Assembly (NCBI GenBank): GCA_905215625.1
Contig: CAJMQQ010000008.1
Location: 1-64,000, forward strand
Direction: 5' to 3'
Length of the DNA stretch: 64,000 bases
Source of the DNA: an uncultured bacterium
Lineage (GTDB): Bacteria > Bacillota > Clostridia > Lachnospirales > Lachnospiraceae
Positions 27,632 to 35,908 of this stretch are shown piece after piece (positions within the stretch are counted from its first letter, which is position 1; each line of letters starts with the position of its first letter). Under the pieces are notes generated by a model that worked only from the letters and a program-made list of their open reading frames with translations, searched no databases and had not been told where the DNA came from. The position numbers and the translations under genes are program-made.

Positions 27632-29236
27632 TTATTTATTCTTTAATTCCATTACACGTGCATAACTCTGTTCATGAATCTGCTTTAACTGGTCCAGTCC
27701 AAGATTCTCAACTTCTTTTACATAATCATCCCAGGTATCAAAACTTCTTTCACCTAAAATAAATTTTGCCATCTGTTCATCTACATATGTCTGAATAGTT
27801 GTTCCCACACTATTCTTGATAGCCAGTTCTTCTTCATTAAAAGCAAGAATCGGCTGCTGCGGCAGATCATACTTTACGGATTCTTCAAATGCCTGTTTTG
27901 TTTCATCTGTAAAGGTAGACTTCTCACCAGAGAAATCATATAACTGATAAAAACCATAAGTTTCAAATCCAGTTGCTTTTTTCATATCTGCGGCTGTTTG
28001 GAAATCTTTCCATTTCTTCTCACCATTTTCTACTGTGTAAAAGTCACCTTCACGTCCCCAGGAAACTAATTCTTTTGCTTCATCACTGTACATCCAGTCA
28101 ACATACTTTAATACATTGTCCAGCTGTTTCGTCTGACTGGAAACCGCAAATCCTAACACACCCTTTGCAGAATATGCCATTTTATTTACACCATTTGTTC
28201 CAAATGCCGGTGGTGCCATATAAGCCATATTAAAATCAGGATTCACTTCTCTCATAGGCTTATTAAAGAAATCAATTCGTGAAAGATAATCCAGTGTAAT
28301 AAATGCTTCATTATTCGAAATTATATCCTGCCAGCCTTTTGTATCAATTGTCAGGAAATTTGGAATTAATAATTCTTCTTCGTACAATTTATTGTAGAAC
28401 TCCAGCATTTCTTTAAAACTATCTTCTGTAGGTCCGAAAATCCACTCCCCTGTTTCATAATCCAATCTGAGATAACGACTATCCTGCAAATCCATATAAT
28501 CAGTTCCCCATGAAGGAGCTAACATCAGTGGCTGCAACATACCACCTGCAAATGATCTCAACGCCAGCGGGTAGGAAGAAGGATACTCTGCTTTCAATGC
28601 TTTTAAAACTTCATAGAATTCATCCTGATTGGTCGGAGCCTTTAAGCCAAGCTTATCAAAAACATCTTTACGATATAACCAGCCACGACGGTTCGTCTCA
28701 TTAATTCCCATTGCAGGAAGCTGATACAGTCCACCATCTGCCGAAAGGAAATTTAGAGCATAATCTTTATTTTCTTCATACCATGCTTTGAAATTCGGCA
28801 TTTCATCCAAATGGTCTAAAATATTAATAAAGGCCCCCTGTGGCGCATACTGGCCAATTGCAATATTGTTTATAAAGAACATCAGATCAGGTAATTGTCC
28901 GGAAGACATTGTTAAATTAACTTTATCTGTATAGCCATCATTAGGTACTGCTGTTACAGTAAAATTAACATTTGTTTCTTCTTCAATAACTTTCTGTACA
29001 TACCAGTCTTCCTGATATGGCCAGCTTGGATGAGAAGAAATCATCATAGAAATTTCTACTGGCTCATCAAACAATTTACCTGTTGTAGAAGTTTCCGTTT
29101 CTGTTTCGCTGCTTGATACTTCTTGTTTACTTTCCACAGGAGCCGTTTTGTTTTCTGTAGAGCAGCCACTTAATAACGTTGCCCCCATTGCAAGAGTCAT
29201 CGATAATGCTACTACTGATTTTGTCCGTTTCTTCAT
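27632..29236 (-). CDS. Extracellular sugar-binding lipoprotein, LplA type
   Basis: A 534-residue substrate-binding protein. The signal peptide ends in the lipobox LLSGC (Cys about residue 25), followed by a Ser/Thr/Glu linker, so it is lipid-anchored outside the membrane. The rest is a two-lobed fold of the large LplA/YtcQ group that binds oligosaccharides; it is rich in Trp and Tyr, as usual for sugar sites. It is the first gene of the importer unit (binding protein, Gfo/Idh, LplB, LplC, GH20, NagB), behind the promoter at 29296-29323. Confidence 0.92.
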   Translation of the reverse strand: MKKRTKSVVALSMTLAMGATLLSGCSTENKTAPVESKQEVSSSETETETSTTGKLFDEPVEISMMISSHPSWPYQEDWYVQKVIEEETNVNFTVTAVPNDGYTDKVNLTMSSGQLPDLMFFINNIAIGQYAPQGAFINILDHLDEMPNFKAWYEENKDYALNFLSADGGLYQLPAMGINETNRRGWLYRKDVFDKLGLKAPTNQDEFYEVLKALKAEYPSSYPLALRSFAGGMLQPLMLAPSWGTDYMDLQDSRYLRLDYETGEWIFGPTEDSFKEMLEFYNKLYEEELLIPNFLTIDTKGWQDIISNNEAFITLDYLSRIDFFNKPMREVNPDFNMAYMAPPAFGTNGVNKMAYSAKGVLGFAVSSQTKQLDNVLKYVDWMYSDEAKELVSWGREGDFYTVENGEKKWKDFQTAADMKKATGFETYGFYQLYDFSGEKSTFTDETKQAFEESVKYDLPQQPILAFNEEELAIKNSVGTTIQTYVDEQMAKFILGERSFDTWDDYVKEVENLGLDQLKQIHEQSYARVMELKNK

Positions 29237-29295
29237 TTGATAACCTTCTTTCTTTTTTATTTACGCCTGGTGACTCACACCCTTGCTTTACACAC

Positions 29296-29323
29296 ATTAT
29301 AAAGCATTCAATTGTTTTATCAA
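29296..29323 (-). promoter_or_regulatory. Promoter of the importer unit of cluster 2
   Basis: Minus strand: -35 TTGATA (29323-29318), 16-base spacer, -10 TATAAT (29301-29296), about 60 bases before the ATG of the binding protein. It splits cluster 2 into two units: importer/GH20/NagB, and the upstream DUF4838 to DHDPS genes. No terminator was seen between them, so read-through is possible. Confidence 0.65.
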
Positions 29324-29434
29324 TTTTCAAATTATTATAAAATATGTAGATCTATCTTTAATTCTCTAAATATAATAAAATGAAGATTATTTAAAAAAAT
29401 GTAGATTCAAAGTATCTATATGATTAAACTTCTC

Positions 29435-30499
29435 TTATTTTAATTTCCACTCTTCCAAATGACATTTTACAAACTCATCATCATTTAAGTGTGGATACAT
29501 TCGATAAATACGATCAATTTCCTCTGCTTGTCCATCGGATAATGTTTCTTCTTCATTTAAACACCAGATTCCTTCCATTAATCCCTGTCTTCGCAATACT
29601 TCATGTAAGCCTGTAATGCACCCTTTAAAATTATGAGCGGTATCAAATAAAACACTATTTGCATCTGTTACCTGTTCTGCCAATGTCAATAACTCCGCAG
29701 AAATTGTATCTTTCTTCTTCTCTGCTTTTATCATCTCAAAGAGTTCTACTGCCTTTTTTGTCCATACAGACCAGTGTCCTAGCAACCCTCCGACAAATTC
29801 TTTTTCATATACATTTCCATTAACTTTAAACTGGTATTTTGTCATTAAATCAATAACAATGTTGTCATCATTTCCTGTATATAATGCAAGCTCATCCGCT
29901 CTGGAAGACATAGCAGCTGCACGCATAACGTCCAACGTAGTGTATCTATTAAAAGAAGCACATTTAATTCCTATTACCCCTTTTATCTCGCAGATTTGCT
30001 GCCAGTATTCAAAACTAAATACCCTTCCTCCCACTGCGGTTTGAAGGTAAAAACCTATGACAGGAATAATTTCTGCCACGCGTTTTGTCCGCTCAATCAT
30101 TTCCTGTTCACTAAGATCATCAAGCCCTCCTGGACTCAGCAATACTGCATCATAGCCCAGTTTCTTTGCCGTTTCTGCTTCTGATACCGCCTGCCGTGTA
30201 TAACCACAGACACCCGCAACTCTGACAATTGTTTTATTACTCTGAATCTCATACTTTTTTATTTCTTCAACTGCCGTCTGCAAAACTTTCTCATAAAGAT
30301 TATACTTAGGAAGTCTGATTTCAAATTGCGTTGTATGCACTCCCGCAGCAATTCCTCCACTTCCTGCATATAAATAATAATTCGTGAGCAAACGCTGCCC
30401 CTTTTCATTAAATTTTCTCTCTTCATTTAAAGCTAATGGATTAGCTGGAATCACTGTCCCCTGTTTAAAAATCTTTAATGCCTCTTCATGTCTGTTCAT
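29435..30499 (-). CDS. Dihydrodipicolinate synthase family protein
   Basis: A 354-residue member of the DapA/NanA class I aldolase superfamily, longer than true DapA or NanA (about 295-305). The Schiff-base Lys is in GVIGIKCASFNRYTT (about residue 176). The N-terminal GTTGE-like motif is replaced by AGSGGIAAGVHTTQF, and YTGNDDNIVIDL lines the far side of the pocket. It probably cleaves or dehydrates a keto-acid or sugar acid. It is the last gene of the upstream unit, two bases from the SDR gene. NanA activity (sialic acid) is not supported by length or motifs; a new substrate is more likely. Confidence 0.8.
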   Translation of the reverse strand: MNRHEEALKIFKQGTVIPANPLALNEERKFNEKGQRLLTNYYLYAGSGGIAAGVHTTQFEIRLPKYNLYEKVLQTAVEEIKKYEIQSNKTIVRVAGVCGYTRQAVSEAETAKKLGYDAVLLSPGGLDDLSEQEMIERTKRVAEIIPVIGFYLQTAVGGRVFSFEYWQQICEIKGVIGIKCASFNRYTTLDVMRAAAMSSRADELALYTGNDDNIVIDLMTKYQFKVNGNVYEKEFVGGLLGHWSVWTKKAVELFEMIKAEKKKDTISAELLTLAEQVTDANSVLFDTAHNFKGCITGLHEVLRRQGLMEGIWCLNEEETLSDGQAEEIDRIYRMYPHLNDDEFVKCHLEEWKLK

Positions 30500-30501
30500 A
30501 T

Positions 30502-31518
30502 TTAATAACTCCCCTTTCTTTCTTCAAAATGTGTAGGTTTTCCCAATCCCCTTCCACCATCAAGCAGCCACTCTGCCTGCCATTTAATTAAGGTTTCTGC
30601 AGATACCTCTGGATATCCAAACATATGGCTACACTTTCCAGCATTATTTAAATATGCGTCATTTCCTTCCTCACCCTCAAACACTGGCGTTTTTCCCAGT
30701 AATTGTCCAAGCGTATTTGCTGTTTTCCGTACAGAAAGTGTTTCCGGTCCTGTTACATTTACAATATTTGCTGGAGAAGACGTATGAAGAAGCCCTCTTA
30801 ATGCAATCTCATTTGCTGTTCCCTGCCATATACAGTTAAATACCGGTGTAGAAACAGAAATTGGCACACCCTTTAATATTTTATCTGCTATGTCGTAAAG
30901 AACCCCATATCTTAAATCTACTGCAAAATTCAAACGATATATAAATACTTCTGTTCCAAATTTATTAGAAGCATACTCAAATGCCCGTTCCCGTGCCAAA
31001 CAACTCATCGCATATTCTCCAATCGGCCCCGGCTTATCCTGTTCTGTACATCCACCGCTTGACAGTGGGACAATTGGATAAAGATTACCTGAAGAAAATA
31101 CAACGATTCTGGATTTTTTAAACTTTTCTGCTATAAATGCAGGTAATGTTGCATTCATTGCCCATGTTTCCCATTCATTTCCATCTGTACCAAATTTTCT
31201 TCCTGCCATATAAATAATGTTTGGAATCTCTGGTAACTTTTTTAACTCGTCAAGATTTAATAAATCACAAGGAATTAATTCTATCCCATTATCCTGTAAT
31301 AATTTGGTAGCAATTTCATCATGAAAACGTGATACTGCAATAACTCTTTTTTGAACATTTGCTTTCCGAATTGCATTTTGAGCTAAGAGACATAATGTGG
31401 GCCCCATTTTTCCTCCAGCTCCCAGGATCATAATATCCCCTTCAAGCTTTTTCATATCCTCCACCAATTCTTTCGATGGAGTTGCGAGTTTTTCATTCAA
31501 TAACTCCTCTGTCCACAT
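30502..31518 (-). CDS. NAD-dependent epimerase/dehydratase family protein, atypical
   Basis: A 338-residue extended short-chain dehydrogenase fold. GAGGKMG (33-39) is the nucleotide-binding loop and VVFSSGNLYP (139-148) the strand-4 Ser motif. Where active enzymes have YxxxK, this has YAMSC (Tyr169, Cys173): the catalytic Lys is absent. It may still bind NAD and act on a sugar acid by another mechanism, or serve as a non-catalytic partner. It lies between the M20 and DHDPS-family genes in a tight unit. Confidence 0.8.
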   Translation of the reverse strand: MWTEELLNEKLATPSKELVEDMKKLEGDIMILGAGGKMGPTLCLLAQNAIRKANVQKRVIAVSRFHDEIATKLLQDNGIELIPCDLLNLDELKKLPEIPNIIYMAGRKFGTDGNEWETWAMNATLPAFIAEKFKKSRIVVFSSGNLYPIVPLSSGGCTEQDKPGPIGEYAMSCLARERAFEYASNKFGTEVFIYRLNFAVDLRYGVLYDIADKILKGVPISVSTPVFNCIWQGTANEIALRGLLHTSSPANIVNVTGPETLSVRKTANTLGQLLGKTPVFEGEEGNDAYLNNAGKCSHMFGYPEVSAETLIKWQAEWLLDGGRGLGKPTHFEERKGSY

Positions 31519-31575
31519 AGTTTTTTACCCTCCTGTATATAATTTGATTAATAAACTTATCTAAACCGAATGTTT

Positions 31576-32863
31576 TTAATAATCTAGGTATTGCTGCTTC
31601 GTAAAAACAGGATGAAATTTTTTCTTAATTGCTATCGCTTGTTCTGCACCATTTTTTAACAAATCTACGATGGTAAAGCTTAATATTTTTGCCGCTGTAA
31701 CGACATTAAAATCCTGATCACAAGAATAGAAATCCTTTCCATGAATCGTTCCTGAAAATCCGCCAATCGTTGGTTGTATACATGGTATCAAATGACTTAA
31801 ATCACCAATATCGGTAGATCCCACCATATCAGTCCCATACTGTATATCGTCCCTGTTCATAAAGTAGCTTGCATTTTCTTCTATCACTTCACTAAGTTCT
31901 CTATCTTGCATAAGGGGTAAATATCCTGCCTGATTCTGAATATCCACATCTGTTCCCAATGCCAATGCCCCCGCCTTCATACAATCATCAACTTTTTTTG
32001 CCACCTTTACAATTGCTTCTGCATTTGCCGCTCTGACATACGTTTCGATTACGGCTCGACCTGGCACCGTATTCACTGCATCCCCCCCCATTTGTAATGA
32101 TTGGATGAACGCGAATTCTATCTTTTTCGGGAAATGTATCTCTATTTGCATTAACGCTCATAAGTGCGATCATTGCTGCATTCAAAGCATTCACACCATC
32201 AAACGGTGTACTTCCATGTGCTTCTTTTCCCAAAAATGTAATCTCTTTTTCCATAAATCCAAGACTACTACCACCAAGGAATAATTTTCTCCCTGCTTCA
32301 CCTGCCTGGGCATGTAACATCATGGCAATATCTATATCATCAAAAAACCCTTCTGCAATCAACTGCTGCTTACCACTTGGAAATTCTATCTTGTTTTGGC
32401 GGATCAGTTCTTTCCTGATTTCCAAATCTATAAACTCTTCTGCTGGAACCGCCATGAATGTCAAATCACCTGCAAGTTCTTTCATAATTCCTGTTGTAGA
32501 AAAAGCTGCCGCTACCGTTAACAAATTTGCTATTTGGATATGATGTCCACATGCATGTGCTGCTCCAGTATTCAAATCCGCATGTGGATGTCCCACACAG
32601 TTTACTGCATCCATTTCCCCAATCAAGCATATATGAGTTTTATTCGCATTTCCCCTTAATTTTCCTGCAACTCCGGTAATTGCATGATTACAAGTATACG
32701 GAATTCTATGCCTGTCAAAAAATTGAGTAATTACTTTCTTCGTATGATATTCTTTAAATCCTAGTTCCGGGTGATTTAGAATCTCATCTGCTACTTCTAA
32801 ACTCTCTTCGCGGTGTTTTTCTATAGCATCATCTAGTTCTTGTTTCATTTTAGCTGTAGTCAT
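31576..32863 (-). pseudogene. M20 family amidohydrolase, frameshifted in a G8 tract
   Basis: A zinc amidohydrolase of the AbgA/AbgB-like M20 family, about 425 residues if repaired. The N-terminal part (32863 to about 32090) has GEMDAVNC and HPHADLNTGAAHACGHH with metal ligands. At 32082-32089 (eight C on plus, eight G on minus) the frame slips: the first frame then reads GGGCSEYG and stops at 31988, while the second frame continues from GGDAVNTVPGRAVIETYVRAA to a normal end at 31576. Removing one G restores one protein. It may be a sequencing error, a recent mutation or a phase-variable switch. Its ATG overlaps the stop of the DUF4838 gene. It would remove an acyl group, for instance acetyl, from an amino sugar or amino acid. 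Confidence 0.85.
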
Positions 32864-35028
32864 ATGTTCTCACCTCCATACACCCTACTATACTTTTCAA
32901 ATGCTTCTTCTGCCCAGGTAGCACCAAGACCATCTCTGTAAAATTCAAAATGCAAAAGTCCCTCTAATGGTCTAGTTGTATTTTTTAACTGCCCAGCATA
33001 CTTAGCTGCTATTTGATACTCACACTGAGCCATCATTTTTTTCCCTTTTGCATGAAAGATTGCAAGCCTGGACATATGAAAAAGATATCGAAGTGAATCA
33101 TATGTATACTCAAACCGCATAGTGTCTTCTTCTAAACGGGCAGCTGTAATTTCATCTGTACACTCATATCTTGCTTTTTCTAACAACTTCCTGCATTGAT
33201 CATAACATTCCATCATTTGAACCACACTGATCCCTGCATTGGAATCCTGAAGTACTTCATCATACTGTATGTGCTTCAATGGGAATATATCTTTTTCTGA
33301 CAATTCCATCTGGTTTAATTTCGCAAAAAGTGCCTGTCGGTGTTTCCCCTTTTCGTCATATAAATATTGATAATGTTTAAAATACTTCATATTAGAACTA
33401 CCTTGCTCCAACAACGCATAAAAAGGTTCCATAATGTCAGAAACTTCTTTATAATACAATCTACAGAATTCTCTCTTATAATTTTCTGCATTTATTTTCA
33501 CATTCCAGAGCAAGGAATAAAACAATCCATTTGTAAGTGATAGTGCCCCCCACTCCTTTGCAATCATATGCATAAAATACATATGGCGAACCCCATTCTC
33601 ATAATAAAATGGAATGTCATATGCTATTTTTTCCTGAAATGACGTACTAATCGAAGAAAATGAACTTACATTAAAATATTCACCTACTGCTAATTCGCCT
33701 TGATACGTACTTTCCGTTATAGGAGCCCACTGCATAAACTCCTTAAATAAATAGCAATTCGTTTCCGTACATGCCGGATCATTAAGATGATGAACATAAC
33801 AACGCTCAATCGGAAAATATGTGGCAATACAATGTTCATAATCAAAATCGTCTGGTAGTGGTAAATCTGGCAGCGGTAATGTTTCATGATAAGCAGGGAA
33901 TAAAATTGTAATTTCCCTTTTAAGTCTTCCATCTTTTAAAGCCTTTTTAATCTCCAAACTCAACTGATATACCACCAAACAAAGCTTTCTGGTCTCATTT
34001 CCAAGCCGTTTACACTGTTCACATTGACACCATCGACCATTGTCCAACATCCAAAAATTCAAGTAATCCGTGTCCGAAAGTTCTCCATCTATCAAGCTGG
34101 CTACAATATTTTTACACAATTCGCTTACTGCATCTGTATTCGAAGTGCAAAAATTATCTCCAAATCCCTCTCTTGTTCCGTTTTCGATTCCTTTACTCCT
34201 TTTTCCATCAATCAGCCCATACCACTCTGGATGTGCATGAAAATATGTAAAACATTCCTGTTCCTTTGCCGGTGCTGCTTCATGGCTTATCGCATACGGA
34301 TCGTCTGGCTTTTTTTCATCACAACTATATGGATGATTATACGGATATGGTAAATCTGGAGAAAAAAATTTATGCAAAATGGAATGTCCACCTTTGCAAA
34401 TCCTAATTCCTCTTTTTTTCAGATTTTCTGTATTTTCATATTTTTCCAAATATACAAGATTTACTTTTTTATGCATTAGCCAATCTAAAAAAGCATCTTC
34501 AGAGTCATCTAATAACTCACTATAGCACGCCCTTGTTTTAAAAGACGGTGCCTGTTGTAGTTGAATCTCAGGTATTCGAAACGTCTGAATATTTGGAATA
34601 TACGTTCCATGTTCAGACGGCGAAAACCATCGAATTCCCAGCTGTTCTAAATAACTATCAATAGCATACAAAATTCCTGCTCTGGTTTTACTGTAAAAAT
34701 ATGTTATCCTTCTTCCATTCTCACAACATGTTTGAATTAAAAATCCTTCCTGCTCCAGACTTTCTAGGTTTTGCTTCCTTAACTTTTCTGCCAGAATACC
34801 AATTACAATTACATCTCCTGTTTTTGGAACTTCTGTTCCAAGTTCTACTATTGTATCTGGGGCTATTTTTTTCATATGTCGGAGTAAATCAACTGCTCCG
34901 AAGCATTCCGTACATATTCTGACATCAGCCGAGGATTCATCACTCCAATCTATCTGCTTTTGTGCTTCTGCTGCTTCTTGTATTGAACGGAATTTCCCTT
35001 TATCCACCACAATTGTAATATTGTCCAT
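32860..35028 (-). CDS. DUF4838 domain-containing protein
   Basis: A 722-residue protein with the layout of DUF4838 proteins: an N-terminal GH20/GH67-like accessory domain (about 1-150, including AGILYAIDSYLEQLGIRWFSPSEHGTYIP) and a TIM-barrel-like centre with the hallmark DNGRWCQCEQCKRLG (about 327-341). The C-terminus is helical. DUF4838 proteins resemble alpha-glucuronidases and hexosaminidases and are often in glycan loci, but their activity is mostly unproven. This one has no signal peptide, so it is likely cytoplasmic. It sits between a TIM-barrel isomerase and the broken M20 gene and may release a sugar that the DHDPS-family protein and SDR process. Confidence 0.8.
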   Translation of the reverse strand: MDNITIVVDKGKFRSIQEAAEAQKQIDWSDESSADVRICTECFGAVDLLRHMKKIAPDTIVELGTEVPKTGDVIVIGILAEKLRKQNLESLEQEGFLIQTCCENGRRITYFYSKTRAGILYAIDSYLEQLGIRWFSPSEHGTYIPNIQTFRIPEIQLQQAPSFKTRACYSELLDDSEDAFLDWLMHKKVNLVYLEKYENTENLKKRGIRICKGGHSILHKFFSPDLPYPYNHPYSCDEKKPDDPYAISHEAAPAKEQECFTYFHAHPEWYGLIDGKRSKGIENGTREGFGDNFCTSNTDAVSELCKNIVASLIDGELSDTDYLNFWMLDNGRWCQCEQCKRLGNETRKLCLVVYQLSLEIKKALKDGRLKREITILFPAYHETLPLPDLPLPDDFDYEHCIATYFPIERCYVHHLNDPACTETNCYLFKEFMQWAPITESTYQGELAVGEYFNVSSFSSISTSFQEKIAYDIPFYYENGVRHMYFMHMIAKEWGALSLTNGLFYSLLWNVKINAENYKREFCRLYYKEVSDIMEPFYALLEQGSSNMKYFKHYQYLYDEKGKHRQALFAKLNQMELSEKDIFPLKHIQYDEVLQDSNAGISVVQMMECYDQCRKLLEKARYECTDEITAARLEEDTMRFEYTYDSLRYLFHMSRLAIFHAKGKKMMAQCEYQIAAKYAGQLKNTTRPLEGLLHFEFYRDGLGATWAEEAFEKYSRVYGGENI

Positions 35029-35043
35029 ATCCTCTTCTCCTCA

Positions 35044-35799
35044 TTATCCCCTGGCAATAAATGCTCTCAGTGTATTTGCATCTTCCAAAAACTGCTTTTC
35101 ACTTCCGTCTTTTACAAACTCAAGACATGCATAATGATCCCCTATTAATTTTTTTAATTGATGAAAATATCGAAGCCACATTTCTTCTCCTGTTATCAAT
35201 GGGTAATACACTCTATTTCTGCAGTGCTGCACATGAATTGTAGTAATAAAGGGTAATAATTCTCCAATTGTTCTTTCATTTTCCTCTATAGAACAGGATT
35301 CTGAATGTTGCCAATGTGTCTGACTTCCCGGAATAGCTCCCAATAAATTTTGAACACCAGTACAACTATCTGCTAAGGTATTTCTATGGTATTCAAAAGA
35401 AATTTTGGACTGTATCTGTTTTGCCATTGTTACAAGTGTTTTGGCTTCCTCTGCCATTTTTAAAAATGCTCTTTCTGACACTTCTTTTGAGGATATATTA
35501 CCTGCCCAAATTCTGATCAATGGACTCCTTAATGCCTCTGCTGTTTCAATAATAGGACGAAAACTCATTTCTGGATTTTGACTCTCTCCAAGGCGATAAT
35601 ATGTCGCATATCCACAGATTTCTTTTCCTTCCTCCTGACATAGTTCCTTAATTTTCTCTGCTTTTTTTATATCACCTGGTAAAATATGAACATCTGAGCT
35701 CCATTCGATGCCATCTAATCCCGCCTTTATTACTAAATCTAAAACCTGTTCCGGTGAATTCTTGCGAAACGTAGCAGAAACCACACCTGTTTTTATCAT
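35044..35799 (-). CDS. Sugar phosphate isomerase/epimerase family protein
   Basis: A 251-residue TIM barrel of the xylose isomerase-like (AP endonuclease 2) superfamily. GLDGIEWSSDVHI (about 29-41), PLIRIWAGN, ISFEYHRNTLADS and HWQHSESC give the Glu/His metal-binding pattern. It probably isomerises a keto sugar or sugar acid. It is the first gene of the upstream unit of cluster 2, divergent from the membrane AraC regulator; SD GGAGAGG precedes the ATG. Confidence 0.82.
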   Translation of the reverse strand: MIKTGVVSATFRKNSPEQVLDLVIKAGLDGIEWSSDVHILPGDIKKAEKIKELCQEEGKEICGYATYYRLGESQNPEMSFRPIIETAEALRSPLIRIWAGNISSKEVSERAFLKMAEEAKTLVTMAKQIQSKISFEYHRNTLADSCTGVQNLLGAIPGSQTHWQHSESCSIEENERTIGELLPFITTIHVQHCRNRVYYPLITGEEMWLRYFHQLKKLIGDHYACLEFVKDGSEKQFLEDANTLRAFIARG

Positions 35800-35848
35800 A
35801 CGTCCCTCTCCTTTCCATTTTCACATATATTTCATATTCTCTTTACTA

Positions 35849-35877
35849 TTGACGTTCTTTCCAAAAACATATAAAAT
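35849..35877 (+). promoter_or_regulatory. Promoter of the membrane AraC regulator
   Basis: -35 TTGACG (35849-35854), 17-base spacer, -10 TAAAAT (35872-35877), 31 bases before the ATG at 35909. It lies in the 109-base gap shared with the divergent isomerase gene, where the regulator probably binds. Confidence 0.7.
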
Positions 35878-35908
35878 AAATACATTACTGCCAAAGGAAG
35901 TACGTTTT

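Noticed and set aside
29435..30499. Calling the DHDPS-family protein NanA and the locus a sialic-acid cluster
   Set aside because: The protein is about 50 residues too long, the sugar-binding motif differs, and no sialidase, NanK or NanE of the usual kind is present; the AGE epimerase alone is not enough.
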